The notes beneath the pieces are model-generated. The model did no database searches. It had not been told where the DNA came from and worked only from the letters and a program-made list of their open reading frames with translations. A DNA stretch of 48,927 bases from Streptomyces sp. NRRL S-31 (GTDB taxonomy: Bacteria; Actinomycetota; Actinomycetes; Streptomycetales; Streptomycetaceae): assembly GCF_000718775.1 (NCBI RefSeq), contig NZ_JOCB01000059.1, positions 1 to 48,927 on the forward strand. Direction: 5' to 3'. Positions 17,463 to 26,446 of this stretch are shown here, one piece after another. Within the stretch, counting starts at the first letter, position 1, and every line of letters starts with the position of its first letter. The position numbers were made by a program, and so were the translations under genes.

Positions 17463-18337
17463 GCGCCACCCGCACCCTGATCTCGCCGGCCACCCTCGCC
17501 CGCCCCCGCGGCAAGGCCGTGTACTGGACGGTGTTCACGGCCGTCGTCGTGCTCTTCGCGCTCGCCTTCCTCTTCCCCGTGTACTGGATGGTGACCGGCG
17601 CGCTGAAGTCCCCGGACGAGGTGGCGCGGACCCCGCCCACCCTCGTGCCCGAGCACTGGCACCCCGACGGCTACACCGACGCCTGGAACCTGATGGAGCT
17701 GCCGCGGCACCTGCTGAACACGGTCGTCCAGGCGGCCGGCGCCTGGGCCTGCCAGCTCGTCCTGTGCACCGCCGCGGCCTACGCCCTGTCCAAGCTGAGG
17801 CCCGCCTTCGGCAAGGTGATCCTCGGCGGCATCCTCGCCACCCTCATGGTGCCGGCGCAGGCGCTGGTCGTCCCCAAGTACCTCACCGTCGCCGACCTGC
17901 CGCTGATCCACACCAGCCTACTCAACGACCCCCTCGCCATCTGGCTGCCGGCGGCCGCCAACGCCTTCAACCTCTACCTGCTCAAACGGTTCTTCGACCA
18001 GCTGCCGCGCGATGTGCTGGAGGCCGCCGAGATCGACGGCGCCGGCAGGCTGCGCATCCTGTGGTCCGTCGTCCTGCCCATGTCCCGGCCGGTGCTCGGC
18101 GTGGTGTCCATCTTCGCCCTGGTCGCCGTCTGGCAGGACTTCCTGTGGCCGCTGATGGTCTTCTCCGACACCGGCAAGCAGCCGATCAGCGTGGCCCTGG
18201 TCCAGCTGTCGCAGAACATCCAGCTCACCGTGCTCATCGCCGCGATGGTGATCGCCAGCATCCCGATGGTGACGCTCTTCCTCGTCTTCCAGCGGCACAT
18301 CATCGCCGGGATCAGCGCGGGCAGCACCAAGGGCTGA
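17459..18337 (+). CDS. Sugar ABC transporter permease (MalG type)
   Basis: A 292-residue partner permease with six helices, the first being AVYWTVFTAVVVLFALAFLF near residue 22. The EAA loop is DVLEAAEIDGAGRLRILWSV near residue 190. The start codon overlaps the stop of the previous gene by four bases and lies behind GGAGGGG, so the two permeases are translationally coupled and probably form a heterodimer. The alpha-glucosidase gene follows after 33 bp. Confidence 0.94.
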   Translation: MSATRTLISPATLARPRGKAVYWTVFTAVVVLFALAFLFPVYWMVTGALKSPDEVARTPPTLVPEHWHPDGYTDAWNLMELPRHLLNTVVQAAGAWACQLVLCTAAAYALSKLRPAFGKVILGGILATLMVPAQALVVPKYLTVADLPLIHTSLLNDPLAIWLPAAANAFNLYLLKRFFDQLPRDVLEAAEIDGAGRLRILWSVVLPMSRPVLGVVSIFALVAVWQDFLWPLMVFSDTGKQPISVALVQLSQNIQLTVLIAAMVIASIPMVTLFLVFQRHIIAGISAGSTKG

Positions 18338-18370
18338 CGCCGCCGCCCCGTCTACAGAAAGGCAAGCCCC

Positions 18371-19978
18371 GTGGGACAGCCCACCCCTGCCCGGAAAGAC
18401 CCTGACTGGTGGCGCTCCGCCGTCATCTACCAGGTGTACGTCCGCAGCTTCGCGGACGGCGACGGCGACGGCACCGGCGACCTCGCGGGCGTCCGGGCCC
18501 GGCTGCCGTACCTCGCCGAACTCGGCGTGGACGCCCTGTGGTTCACCCCCTGGTACCTGTCACCCCTGAAGGACGGCGGCTACGACGTCGCCGACTACCG
18601 GACCATCGACCCGGCCTTCGGCACCCTCGCCGAGGCGGAGAAACTCATCGCGGAGGCACGGGAGTCGGGCATCCGCACCATCGTCGACATCGTGCCCAAC
18701 CACGTCTCCGACCAGCACCCCTGGTTCCGGGCCGCGCTCGCCGCCGGACCGGGCAGTCCGGAGCGCGAGCTGTTCCACTTCCGGCCCGGCCGCGGACCGG
18801 ACGGCGCACTCCCGCCGAACGACTGGCCCTCCCAGTTCGCCGGCTCCACCGAACCGGTGTGGACCCGGCTGCCCGACGGCGACTGGTACCTGCACCTGTT
18901 CACCCCCGAACAGCCCGACCTGAACTGGGCCCACCCGGTCGTCCGCCAGGAGCACGAGGACATCCTCCGCTTCTGGTTCGAGCGGGGGGTCGCCGGCGTC
19001 CGCATCGACTCGGCGGCGCTGCTCGCCAAGGACCCGGACCTGCCCGACCTCGCCGCGCACCCCCGGCCGCACCCGTTCGTGGACCGCGACGAACTCCACG
19101 ACGTGTACCGCTCCTGGCGGCGGATCGCGGACGAGTACGACGGCGTCTTCGTCGGCGAGGTCTGGCTCCCCGAACCCGAGCGCTTCGCCCGCTACCTACG
19201 CCCCGACGAACTCCACACCGCCTTCAACTTCGCCTTCCTGGCCTGCCCCTGGGACGCCGGCCGGCTGCGCACCGCCATCGACACCACCCTCGCCGAGCAC
19301 GCCCCCGTCGGCGCCCCGGCCACCTGGGTGCTGTGCAACCACGACGTCACCCGCACGGTCACCCGGTACGGCCGCGCCGACACCGCCTTCGACTTCGCCA
19401 CCAAGACCTTCGGCACACCCACCGACCTCGCGCTCGGCACCCGCAGGGCACGGGCCGCCGCCCTGTTGTCCCTGGCGCTGCCCGGCGCGGTCTACGTCTA
19501 CCAGGGCGAGGAACTGGGCCTGCCGGAGGCCGACATCCCGCCGGAGCGCGTCCAGGACCCGATGTACTTCCGCTCGGGCGGCACCGACCCCGGCCGCGAC
19601 GGCTGCCGGGTGCCGCTGCCGTGGGAGGCCGGCCGGCCGTACGCGGGCTTCGGTTCCCGTGCCGAGCCGTGGCTGCCGCAGCCGGCCGGCTGGCCGGCGT
19701 ACGCCGTCGACCGCCAGCGGCGGGACCCCCACTCCATGCTCGCCCTCTACCGCGAGGCCATCGCCCTGCGCCCCGGGTTCGGCGACGGCCCGCTGACCTG
19801 GCTGCCCGCCCCCGACGGCGTGCTCGCCTTCTCCCGCGCGGACGGCGCGCTCTGCGTGGTCAACCTCGCAGCCGCGCCCGCCGAACTCCCCGCGCACTCC
19901 CGGCTCCTGCTCGCCAGCGGCCCCCTGGACGACCGGGGCCGGCTGCCGCAGGACACGGCGGCCTGGCTGCGCGCCTGA
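18371..19978 (+). CDS. GH13 alpha-glucosidase, cytoplasmic
   Basis: A 535-residue member of the alpha-amylase family resembling oligo-1,6-glucosidase and alpha-glucosidase (AVIYQVYVRSFADGDGDGTG near residue 17, VDIVPNHVSDQHPWF near 105). The catalytic set is complete: nucleophile D213 in GVRIDSAALL, acid/base E263 in VGEVWLPE, and D325 in CNHDVTR. There is no signal peptide, so it acts on imported sugar. GTG at 18371 lies eight bases after GAAAGG. Its position after the importer and before a secreted GH87 enzyme suggests it hydrolyses nigerose-type alpha-1,3 oligosaccharides to glucose. Specificity cannot be read directly and maltose or isomaltose are alternatives. Confidence 0.93.
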   Translation: MGQPTPARKDPDWWRSAVIYQVYVRSFADGDGDGTGDLAGVRARLPYLAELGVDALWFTPWYLSPLKDGGYDVADYRTIDPAFGTLAEAEKLIAEARESGIRTIVDIVPNHVSDQHPWFRAALAAGPGSPERELFHFRPGRGPDGALPPNDWPSQFAGSTEPVWTRLPDGDWYLHLFTPEQPDLNWAHPVVRQEHEDILRFWFERGVAGVRIDSAALLAKDPDLPDLAAHPRPHPFVDRDELHDVYRSWRRIADEYDGVFVGEVWLPEPERFARYLRPDELHTAFNFAFLACPWDAGRLRTAIDTTLAEHAPVGAPATWVLCNHDVTRTVTRYGRADTAFDFATKTFGTPTDLALGTRRARAAALLSLALPGAVYVYQGEELGLPEADIPPERVQDPMYFRSGGTDPGRDGCRVPLPWEAGRPYAGFGSRAEPWLPQPAGWPAYAVDRQRRDPHSMLALYREAIALRPGFGDGPLTWLPAPDGVLAFSRADGALCVVNLAAAPAELPAHSRLLLASGPLDDRGRLPQDTAAWLRA

Positions 19979-20034
19979 GCCGCGCCCGTACGCACCTTGC
20001 TATCCCACGCACCCCACCACGAAGGGATCAGCAC

Positions 20035-22212
20035 ATGCACAGCAGCACCGCCGGACACGTCAGGCGCATGCCGGCCATCGGGGCGGTCGTCGCCCTCGCC
20101 GCCGGCATGCTCGTCACCCTCGCCCCCACCGCCCACGCGGCGGCCGGCGCCGCGCTCCCCTTTACCTCCGTGGAGGCCGAGTCGGCCGCCGGCACCGGCA
20201 CCAGGATCGGCCCCGACTACACCCAGGGCACCCTGGCCTCGGAGGCGTCCGGCCGGCAGGCCGTCCGGCTGGCCGCCGGGCAGCGGGTGGAGTTCACCGT
20301 GCCGCGCGCGGCCAACGCCGTGAACGTGGCCTACAGCGTCCCGGACGGCCAGTCCGGTTCGCTCGACGTGTACGTCAACGGCACCAGACTCGCCAAGACC
20401 CTCCCGGTGACCTCCAAGTACTCCTACGTCGACACCGGCTGGATCGCGGGCGCGAAGACCCACCACTTCTTCGACAACGCCCGGCTGCTGCTCGGACGGG
20501 ACGTGCAGGCCGGCGACAAGGTCGCATTCGAGTCGACGGGCACCCAGGTCACCGTGGATGTCGCCGACTTCGAGCAGGTCGCGGCCGCCGCCACGCAGCC
20601 CGCCGGGTCGGTGTCCGTCGTCTCCAAGGGCGCCGACCCCAGCGGCAACGGCGACTCCACCCAGGCGTTCCGGGACGCCATCGCCGCCGCCCAGGGCGGC
20701 ACGGTGTGGATCCCGCCGGGCGACTACCGGATCACGTCCTCCCTGAACGGCGTGCAGAACGTGACGCTCCAGGGCGCCGGCGGCTGGTACTCGGTCGTGC
20801 ACACCTCCCGCTTCATCGACCAGTCCAGCTCCTCGGGCAACGTCCACATCAAGGACTTCGCGGTCATCGGCGAGGTCACCGAACGCGTCGACTCCAGCCC
20901 GGACAACTTCGTCAACGGCTCCCTCGGACCGGGCTCGTCCGTCTCCGGCATGTGGATCCAGCACCTGAAGGTCGGGCTCTGGCTGACGGGCAACAACGAC
21001 AACCTGGTGGTGGAGAAGAGCCGCATCCTCGACACCACCGCCGACGGCCTGAACCTCAACGGGAACGCCAGGGGTGTCGTCGTCCGCGACAACTTCCTGC
21101 GCAACCAGGGCGACGACTCCCTCGCCATGTGGTCGCTGTACGCGCCGGACACCGGCTCCAGCTTCGTGAACAACACCATCTCCCAGCCCAACCTCGCCAA
21201 CGGCATCGCCATCTACGGCGGCACGGACATCTCCGTGCGGAACAACCAGATCTCCGACACCAACGCCCTCGGCAGCGGCATCGCGATCTCCAACCAGAAG
21301 TTCCTCGACCCCTTCTCCCCGCTGTCCGGCACCATCACGGTCGACGGCAACACCCTGGTGCGGGCCGGTGCGCAGAACCCCAACTGGAACCACCCGATGG
21401 GCGCGTTGCGCGTCGACTCCTACGACAGCGCCGTCAACGCGACCGTCAACATCACCAACACCACGATCACCGACAGCCCCTACAGCGCCTTCGAGTTCGT
21501 CTCCGGCGGCGGGCAGGGCTACCCGGTGCGCAACGTCAACGTGACCGGGGCGACGGTGCGGAACACCGGCACGGTCGTGGTGCAGGCCGAGGCGCAGGGT
21601 ACGGCCGCGTTCAAGAACGTCACCGCGACCGGCGTCGGAGCGGCCGGCGTCTACAACTGCCCCTACCCGGCCAACTCCGGGACGTTCTCGCTCACCGACG
21701 GCGGCGGCAACTCCGGCTGGTCCAGCACCTGGTCGGACTGCTCCAGCTGGCCGCAGCCCGGGCAGGGCAACCCGGAGCCCGATCCGAACCGCAACCTCGC
21801 CAAGGGCCGCCCGGCCACCGCGACCGGCTCCCAGGACGTCTACACACCCGGCAAGGCGGTCGACGGCGACGCCAACTCGTACTGGGAGTCGGCCAACAAC
21901 GCCTTCCCGCAGTCCTGGACGGTCGACCTCGGCTCCTCCTACGCCGTGCGCCGCCTGGTGCTGAAGCTGCCGCCGTCCGCGGCCTGGGGCGCCCGCACCC
22001 AGACCGTCACGGTGCTCGGCAGCACCGACGGCTCGAACTTCTCCACGGTCGTCGGCGCCCAGGGCTACCGTTTCGACCCGGCCACCGGCAACACCGCGAC
22101 CGTGCCCCTGCCGAGCGGCGCGAACCTGCGCTACCTGCGGCTGAGCGTCAGCGCCAACACCGGATGGCCGGCGGGCCAGTTCAGCGAGGTGGAGGCGTAT
22201 CTGGGTTCCTGA
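20035..22212 (+). CDS. Secreted GH87-type alpha-1,3-glucanase (mycodextranase/mutanase)
   Basis: A 725-residue exported enzyme. Residues 1-35 are a signal peptide ending APTAHA. Residues about 42-180 are a carbohydrate-binding module of CBM35-like type (SVEAESAAGTG, QAVRLAAGQRVEFTVP). Residues about 193-560 are a right-handed beta-helix opening VSKGADPSGNGDSTQAFRDA. Residues about 585-725 are a discoidin (F5/8 C) domain. Three aspartates, D337 (TADGLNLNG), D360 and D361 (QGDDSLAMWS), have the 23-plus-1 spacing I recall for the catalytic Asp1045, Asp1068 and Asp1069 of Agl-KA, a characterised GH87 alpha-1,3-glucanase. ATG at 20035 follows GAAGGG by eight bases. It is the last gene of the operon and would release alpha-1,3 oligosaccharides for the importer. 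Confidence 0.8.
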   Translation: MHSSTAGHVRRMPAIGAVVALAAGMLVTLAPTAHAAAGAALPFTSVEAESAAGTGTRIGPDYTQGTLASEASGRQAVRLAAGQRVEFTVPRAANAVNVAYSVPDGQSGSLDVYVNGTRLAKTLPVTSKYSYVDTGWIAGAKTHHFFDNARLLLGRDVQAGDKVAFESTGTQVTVDVADFEQVAAAATQPAGSVSVVSKGADPSGNGDSTQAFRDAIAAAQGGTVWIPPGDYRITSSLNGVQNVTLQGAGGWYSVVHTSRFIDQSSSSGNVHIKDFAVIGEVTERVDSSPDNFVNGSLGPGSSVSGMWIQHLKVGLWLTGNNDNLVVEKSRILDTTADGLNLNGNARGVVVRDNFLRNQGDDSLAMWSLYAPDTGSSFVNNTISQPNLANGIAIYGGTDISVRNNQISDTNALGSGIAISNQKFLDPFSPLSGTITVDGNTLVRAGAQNPNWNHPMGALRVDSYDSAVNATVNITNTTITDSPYSAFEFVSGGGQGYPVRNVNVTGATVRNTGTVVVQAEAQGTAAFKNVTATGVGAAGVYNCPYPANSGTFSLTDGGGNSGWSSTWSDCSSWPQPGQGNPEPDPNRNLAKGRPATATGSQDVYTPGKAVDGDANSYWESANNAFPQSWTVDLGSSYAVRRLVLKLPPSAAWGARTQTVTVLGSTDGSNFSTVVGAQGYRFDPATGNTATVPLPSGANLRYLRLSVSANTGWPAGQFSEVEAYLGS

Positions 22213-22226
22213 CCGGCACCGCCTCC

Positions 22227-22260
22227 GGCACCCCTGGCCGCCTCCCCGGCCAGGGGTGCC
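22227..22260 (+). terminator. Strong hairpin after the GH87 gene
   Basis: Perfect 13-bp arms (GGCACCCCTGGCC at 22227-22239 and its complement at 22248-22260), extendable by one pair, with a loop of 6-8 bases, start 14 bases after the stop codon. There is no U-run, as usual in Streptomyces. It closes the sugar-utilisation operon. Confidence 0.85.
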
Positions 22261-22405
22261 CGACCGTCACGGCACCGCACGGACCGCCGAGTTTCACGCG
22301 GGCGCCACCAGACCCTTCCCTGACGTTTGCTGCTCTTGGAACACTCGCTCCGCGCAGATTCCGTCATCTGACGGCATCGCGTACGTCAGGAGAGGACCCT
22401 CACCC

Positions 22406-24454
22406 ATGTCCGAAGTCAACCGGAGGCGCTTCCTCCAGCTCGCCGGCGCCGGCACGGCGTTCACGGCGCTGGCCGGCAGCATCCAGCGCGCCGCCGCCCT
22501 GCCCGCCCACTACCGCACCGGATCGGTCGAGGACGTCGAGCACATCGTCGTCCTGATGCAGGAGAACCGTTCCTTCGACCACTACTTCGGCTCGCTCCGA
22601 GGAGTCCGCGGCTTCGGCGACCCCCGCTCGGTCACCCAGAACGGCCGGTCCGTCTGGAAGCAGTCCGACGGCACGAAGGACATCCTGCCCTTCCACCCGG
22701 ACGCCGACGACCTGGGACTGGCCTTCCTCCAGGACCTGCCGCACGGCTGGAGCGACACGCACACCGCCTTCAACAACGGCAAGTACGACAAGTGGGTGCC
22801 CGCCAAGGGCTCGACGACGATGGCGTACCTGACGCGCGACGACATCCCCTTCCACTACGCCCTCGCGGACGCCTTCACCGTCTGCGACGCCTACCACTGC
22901 TCCTTCATGGGCTCCACCGACCCCAACCGCTACTACATGTGGACGGGGTACGTCGGCAACGACGGCACGGGCGGCGGCCCGGTCCTCGGCAACGACGAGA
23001 AGGGCTACGGCTGGACGACCTACCCCGAGCGCCTGGAGCGGGCCGGGATCTCCTGGAAGATCTACCAGGACGTCGGCGACGGCCTGGACGCGAACGGCTC
23101 CTGGGGCTGGATCAACGACGCCTACCGCGGCAACTACGGTGACAACTCGCTGCTCTACTTCAACCGGTACCGCGACGCGGTGCCCGGCGACCCGCTGTAC
23201 GACAAGGCCCGCACCGGCACCGACGCCCGCAAGGGCGAGGGCTTCTTCGACCAGCTGAAGGCGGACGTCAAGGCGCGCAGGCTGCCGCAGGTCTCCTGGA
23301 TCGTCGCCCCCGAGGCGTTCACCGAGCATCCCAACTGGCCCGCCAATTACGGCGCCTGGTACGTCTCCCAGGTGCTGGACGCGCTCACCGCCGACCCCGA
23401 TGTGTGGGGCAGGACCGCGCTGTTCATCACCTACGACGAGAACGACGGCTTCTTCGACCACCTCATCCCGCCCTATCCGCCGGCCTCCGCCGCCCAGGGC
23501 AGGTCGACGGTCGACCCGGCGCCGGACCTGTTCAAGGGCGACAGCGGCCATGCCGCCGGCCCCTACGGGCTCGGCCAGCGGGTGCCGATGCTGGTCGTCT
23601 CGCCGTGGAGCAAGGGCGGCTACGTCTGCTCCGAGACCTTCGACCACACCTCGATCATCCGGTTCGTCGAGCGCCGCTTCGGCGTCCGGGAGCCCAACAT
23701 CTCGCCCTGGCGCCGCGCCATATGCGGCGACCTGACCAGCGCCTTCGACTTCTCCCGCAAGGACACCGCGCGGGTGGTGCTGCCCGCCACGACCGGTTAC
23801 CGGCCGCCGGACCGCGTCCGGCACCCGGACTACGTGCCGAAGCCGCCCGCCCAGGGGACCCTGCCGCGGCAGGAGCCGGGCAGCAGGCCCACCCGCCCGC
23901 TGAAGTACGCCCCGGTGGTCGACGGCGCGGCGGACACCGCGGCCGGCAAGTTCACGCTCACGTTCGCCTCGGGGGCGCACGCGGGCGCGGCCTTCCTCGT
24001 CACGTCCGACCGCCGTACCGACGGCCCCTGGACCTACACCACGGAGGCCGGCAAGACGCTCTCGGACACCTGGAACTCGGTGTACTCCGGCGGTGACTAC
24101 GACCTCGCCGTGCACGGGCCCAACGGCTTCCTGCGCGTCTTCAAGGGCCGCAACAAGGTCGCCGGACCCGAGGTCACCGCCCGGCACAAGGGCGACGACC
24201 TGGAGCTGACCCTCACCAACCAGGGCTCCGGCACGGTGCGGCTGAAGCTGGTCGACGGCTACGGCGGCGGCCCGGTCACGGTGACCGTGCGGCCGGGCGC
24301 GACGGTGCGGCGGACGGTCGGCCTCGCGGCGAGCGGGCGCTGGTACGACCTGACGGTCACCTCCGACGCCGACCCGGCCTTCCTGCGCGGCTTCGCCGGG
24401 CACGTGGAGAACGGGCTGCCCGGCGTCAGCGACCCGGCGATCGCCACGGGGTGA
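22406..24454 (+). CDS. Tat-exported phosphocholine-specific phospholipase C
   Basis: A 682-residue secreted phosphoesterase that cleaves the head group of phospholipids. The N-terminus NRRRFLQLAGAGTAFTALAG is a twin-arginine signal. The catalytic domain opens with HIVVLMQENRSFDHYFGSLR near residue 48, followed by HCSFMGSTDPNRYY and FITYDENDGFFDHL. The region after about residue 480 contains two bacterial phospholipase C C-terminal (DUF756) beta-domains. ATG at 22406 lies ten bases after AGGAGAGG. It is monocistronic between a terminator and the LURP-type gene. Such enzymes are often induced by phosphate starvation; I looked for a clear PHO box upstream and did not see one. Confidence 0.93.
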   Translation: MSEVNRRRFLQLAGAGTAFTALAGSIQRAAALPAHYRTGSVEDVEHIVVLMQENRSFDHYFGSLRGVRGFGDPRSVTQNGRSVWKQSDGTKDILPFHPDADDLGLAFLQDLPHGWSDTHTAFNNGKYDKWVPAKGSTTMAYLTRDDIPFHYALADAFTVCDAYHCSFMGSTDPNRYYMWTGYVGNDGTGGGPVLGNDEKGYGWTTYPERLERAGISWKIYQDVGDGLDANGSWGWINDAYRGNYGDNSLLYFNRYRDAVPGDPLYDKARTGTDARKGEGFFDQLKADVKARRLPQVSWIVAPEAFTEHPNWPANYGAWYVSQVLDALTADPDVWGRTALFITYDENDGFFDHLIPPYPPASAAQGRSTVDPAPDLFKGDSGHAAGPYGLGQRVPMLVVSPWSKGGYVCSETFDHTSIIRFVERRFGVREPNISPWRRAICGDLTSAFDFSRKDTARVVLPATTGYRPPDRVRHPDYVPKPPAQGTLPRQEPGSRPTRPLKYAPVVDGAADTAAGKFTLTFASGAHAGAAFLVTSDRRTDGPWTYTTEAGKTLSDTWNSVYSGGDYDLAVHGPNGFLRVFKGRNKVAGPEVTARHKGDDLELTLTNQGSGTVRLKLVDGYGGGPVTVTVRPGATVRRTVGLAASGRWYDLTVTSDADPAFLRGFAGHVENGLPGVSDPAIATG

Positions 24455-24520
24455 ACGGGCGATGAGTGCCGTTCCGTGCGGACTGGTCAGGTACCGGTCA
24501 CATCAAGGTAGTGTGCCCCG

Positions 24521-25357
24521 GTGACCACGCAATCGAACACTCCCGCTGGCTGGTACCCGGATCCGCACGGGGCGACGCAGACGCTCCGCTACTGGGACGG
24601 CACGCAGTGGACCGAGCACACCAACCCGGCCCAGCAGGCCGCCGGGCAGGTTCCGCCGCAGCAGCAGGCCGCCTTCCCGCAGCAGCAGGCCGCCGATCCC
24701 AGGGTGGAGCGGCAGGTGCAGCAGCAGGCCGGCGTCGCGGCCGGCGGCCCCGGCGGCGGCACCCTCTTCACCGAGCCCGTGCTCGTCGTGAACCAGAAGG
24801 CCAAGCTGATCGAGCTGACCAACGAGTACAAGGTCATGGATCAGAGCGGCCGGGAGATCGGTTCGGTCACGCAGGTCGGGCAGGGCGTGCTCCGCAAGAT
24901 CCTGCGCTTCGTCTCCAGCCTGGACCAGTTCCTCACCCACAAGCTGGAGATCCGCGACGCGCACGGCCGGCCTCAGCTGCTGCTGACCCGGCCGGCGAAG
25001 ATCTTCAAGTCCCGGGTGATCGTGACCCGCCCGGACGGCTCGCCGGTCGGCGAGATCGTCCAGAAGAACATGATCGGCAAGATCAACTTCGCGATGACCG
25101 TCAACGGCCAGCAGGTCGGCGCGATCAAGGCGGAGAACTGGCGGGCCTGGAACTTCGCGATCGTCGACCACGCGGACAACGAGGTCGCCCGGATCACCAA
25201 GACCTGGGAGGGCCTCGCCAAGACGCTGTTCACGACCGCGGACAACTACGTCCTCCAGATCCACTACCAGCTGCCCGAGCCCCTGCTGAGCCTGGTGGTG
25301 GCGACGGCGCTGACCGTGGACACCGCCCTCAAGCAGGACGCCCGCGGCTGGGGCTGA
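24521..25357 (+). CDS. DUF2510 plus LURP-one/scramblase-like protein
   Basis: A 278-residue protein. Residues 7-36 are a DUF2510 module (PAGWYPDPHGATQTLRYWDG, ending QWTEH). A Gln/Pro-rich linker runs to about residue 80. The rest is a beta-rich tubby-like fold as in phospholipid scramblase and LURP-one proteins (LFTEPVLVVNQKAKLIELTN, YKVMDQSGREIGSV, GEIVQKNMIGKINF). No signal peptide or strong membrane helix is seen, although the last 25 residues are hydrophobic. GTG at 24521 has only a distant AAGG. The role is unknown; lipid or membrane association is inferred from the fold. Confidence 0.8.
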   Translation: MTTQSNTPAGWYPDPHGATQTLRYWDGTQWTEHTNPAQQAAGQVPPQQQAAFPQQQAADPRVERQVQQQAGVAAGGPGGGTLFTEPVLVVNQKAKLIELTNEYKVMDQSGREIGSVTQVGQGVLRKILRFVSSLDQFLTHKLEIRDAHGRPQLLLTRPAKIFKSRVIVTRPDGSPVGEIVQKNMIGKINFAMTVNGQQVGAIKAENWRAWNFAIVDHADNEVARITKTWEGLAKTLFTTADNYVLQIHYQLPEPLLSLVVATALTVDTALKQDARGWG

Positions 25358-25376
25358 CCGGCGCGGGACGGTACGG

Positions 25377-25422
25377 CGACGGCGGCCGGTGCGCGGACGA
25401 CTCCGCGCACCGGCCGCCGTCG
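25377..25422. terminator. Long perfect bidirectional hairpin
   Basis: A perfect 21-bp stem (25377-25397 with 25402-25422) closes on the 4-base loop CGAC. It sits 19 bases after the LURP-type gene and 7 bases after the convergent transporter gene on the other strand, so it serves both. Confidence 0.88.
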
Positions 25423-25429
25423 TGTGCGG

Positions 25430-26446
25430 TCACAGGGGCGTGAGATGCCGGGGCCGTCGCCTCCGCCACGGCGCCAGCGCCGGTTCGGCCGCCGCCGTCG
25501 AGGGCTCCAGGGCCAGGACCGCCGCCACCGGGTGCTCCTCGTGGCCTTGCAGCTCCTTCTGCTCCTCCCGGTCCTCGTGCTCCTCCCGCTCGTCGTGCCT
25601 CTCCCGGTCGTCGGCGCGGCCGGTTCCGGGTGCCGCCCGGGTGAGCAGGAGCACGCCCCGGGTGGCGAGCCCCGCGCCGGCCAGGGCCAGCAGCACTCCG
25701 CCGGCCCCGCCCTTGAGACCCTGCCCCAGCAGGCAGAGCCCGATCACCGCGGCGGCCACCGGATTGGCGAGGGTGACCACGGCCAGCGGGGCGCCCAGTC
25801 CGCCGCGGTAGGCCGTCTGGGACAGCAGCAGCCCGCCCACGGCGAACGCGGCCACGAGCACGGCGACCACGATCACCCCGGTGCCCAGGCCCGGCCCCGA
25901 GCGGTGCGTGGCCGCCACGGTCACCGTCTGGGTGAGCGCGGAGCCGACCCCGGAGGCGAAGCCGGACGCGGTCGCGTGCCGGAGCCCCGGCCGGGCACCG
26001 GGCCAGGACAGCAGCCCGATCGCGGCGGCGGTCGTCCCCGCGACCGCCAGCGCCTCGGGCAGCGACAGCACCCGGGCGGGCGCCGGACCGGAGGCGCTGA
26101 CCAGCAGCGCCGCCAGCCCCAGCAGCGTGAGCGCCGTACCGCGCCACTCCGCCGTGCTGACCCGCCGGCCGGCCGCCCGCGCGCCCAGCGGCACGGCCGC
26201 CACCAGGGTGAGCGCGCCGAGCGGCTGGACGACGGTGAGCGGGCCGTACTTCAGGGCGACGACGTGCAGCAGCGCGGCGGCGGCGTTCAGCCCCACCGCC
26301 GCCCACCAGGCACCGGTGCCCAGCAGCCGCAGCAGGCCGGTGCCGGCACCACGCGCGGCCAGGCGTTCCTGGGCGACGGCGGCCAGCGCGTAGGCGACGG
26401 CCGACACGAGGGACAGGCCGAGGGCGGCCAGGGCGGCGGCGCTCAT
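25430..26446 (-). CDS. DMT-superfamily transporter (NIPA/EamA-like) with charged tail
   Basis: A 338-residue integral membrane protein with about nine to ten predicted helices between residues 1 and 280 (LAALGLSLVSAVAYALAAVA first; GPLTVVQPLGALTLVAAVPL near 68). The helices are followed by a hydrophilic tail unusually rich in His, Glu, Asp and Arg (ADDRERHDEREEHEDREEQK near residues 285-305), then an Ala/Pro/Arg end. The pattern resembles the NIPA-like branch of drug/metabolite transporters, some of which move Mg2+. The start overlaps the stop of the PAP2 gene by four bases (ATGA), so the two are co-translated. The substrate is unknown. Confidence 0.8.
   Translation of the reverse strand: MSAAALAALGLSLVSAVAYALAAVAQERLAARGAGTGLLRLLGTGAWWAAVGLNAAAALLHVVALKYGPLTVVQPLGALTLVAAVPLGARAAGRRVSTAEWRGTALTLLGLAALLVSASGPAPARVLSLPEALAVAGTTAAAIGLLSWPGARPGLRHATASGFASGVGSALTQTVTVAATHRSGPGLGTGVIVVAVLVAAFAVGGLLLSQTAYRGGLGAPLAVVTLANPVAAAVIGLCLLGQGLKGGAGGVLLALAGAGLATRGVLLLTRAAPGTGRADDRERHDEREEHEDREEQKELQGHEEHPVAAVLALEPSTAAAEPALAPWRRRRPRHLTPL

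Noticed and set aside
18409..22212. An apparent 1267-residue fusion joining the GH13 frame region to the GH87 enzyme
   Set aside because: Only the part from 20035 is real. Upstream of it the frame is a shadow of the glucosidase gene, and a proper ribosome site plus signal peptide begin at 20035.
22261..22405. A PHO box for phosphate control of the phospholipase C gene
   Set aside because: I looked for GTTCA-type 11-bp direct repeats and found no convincing pair.
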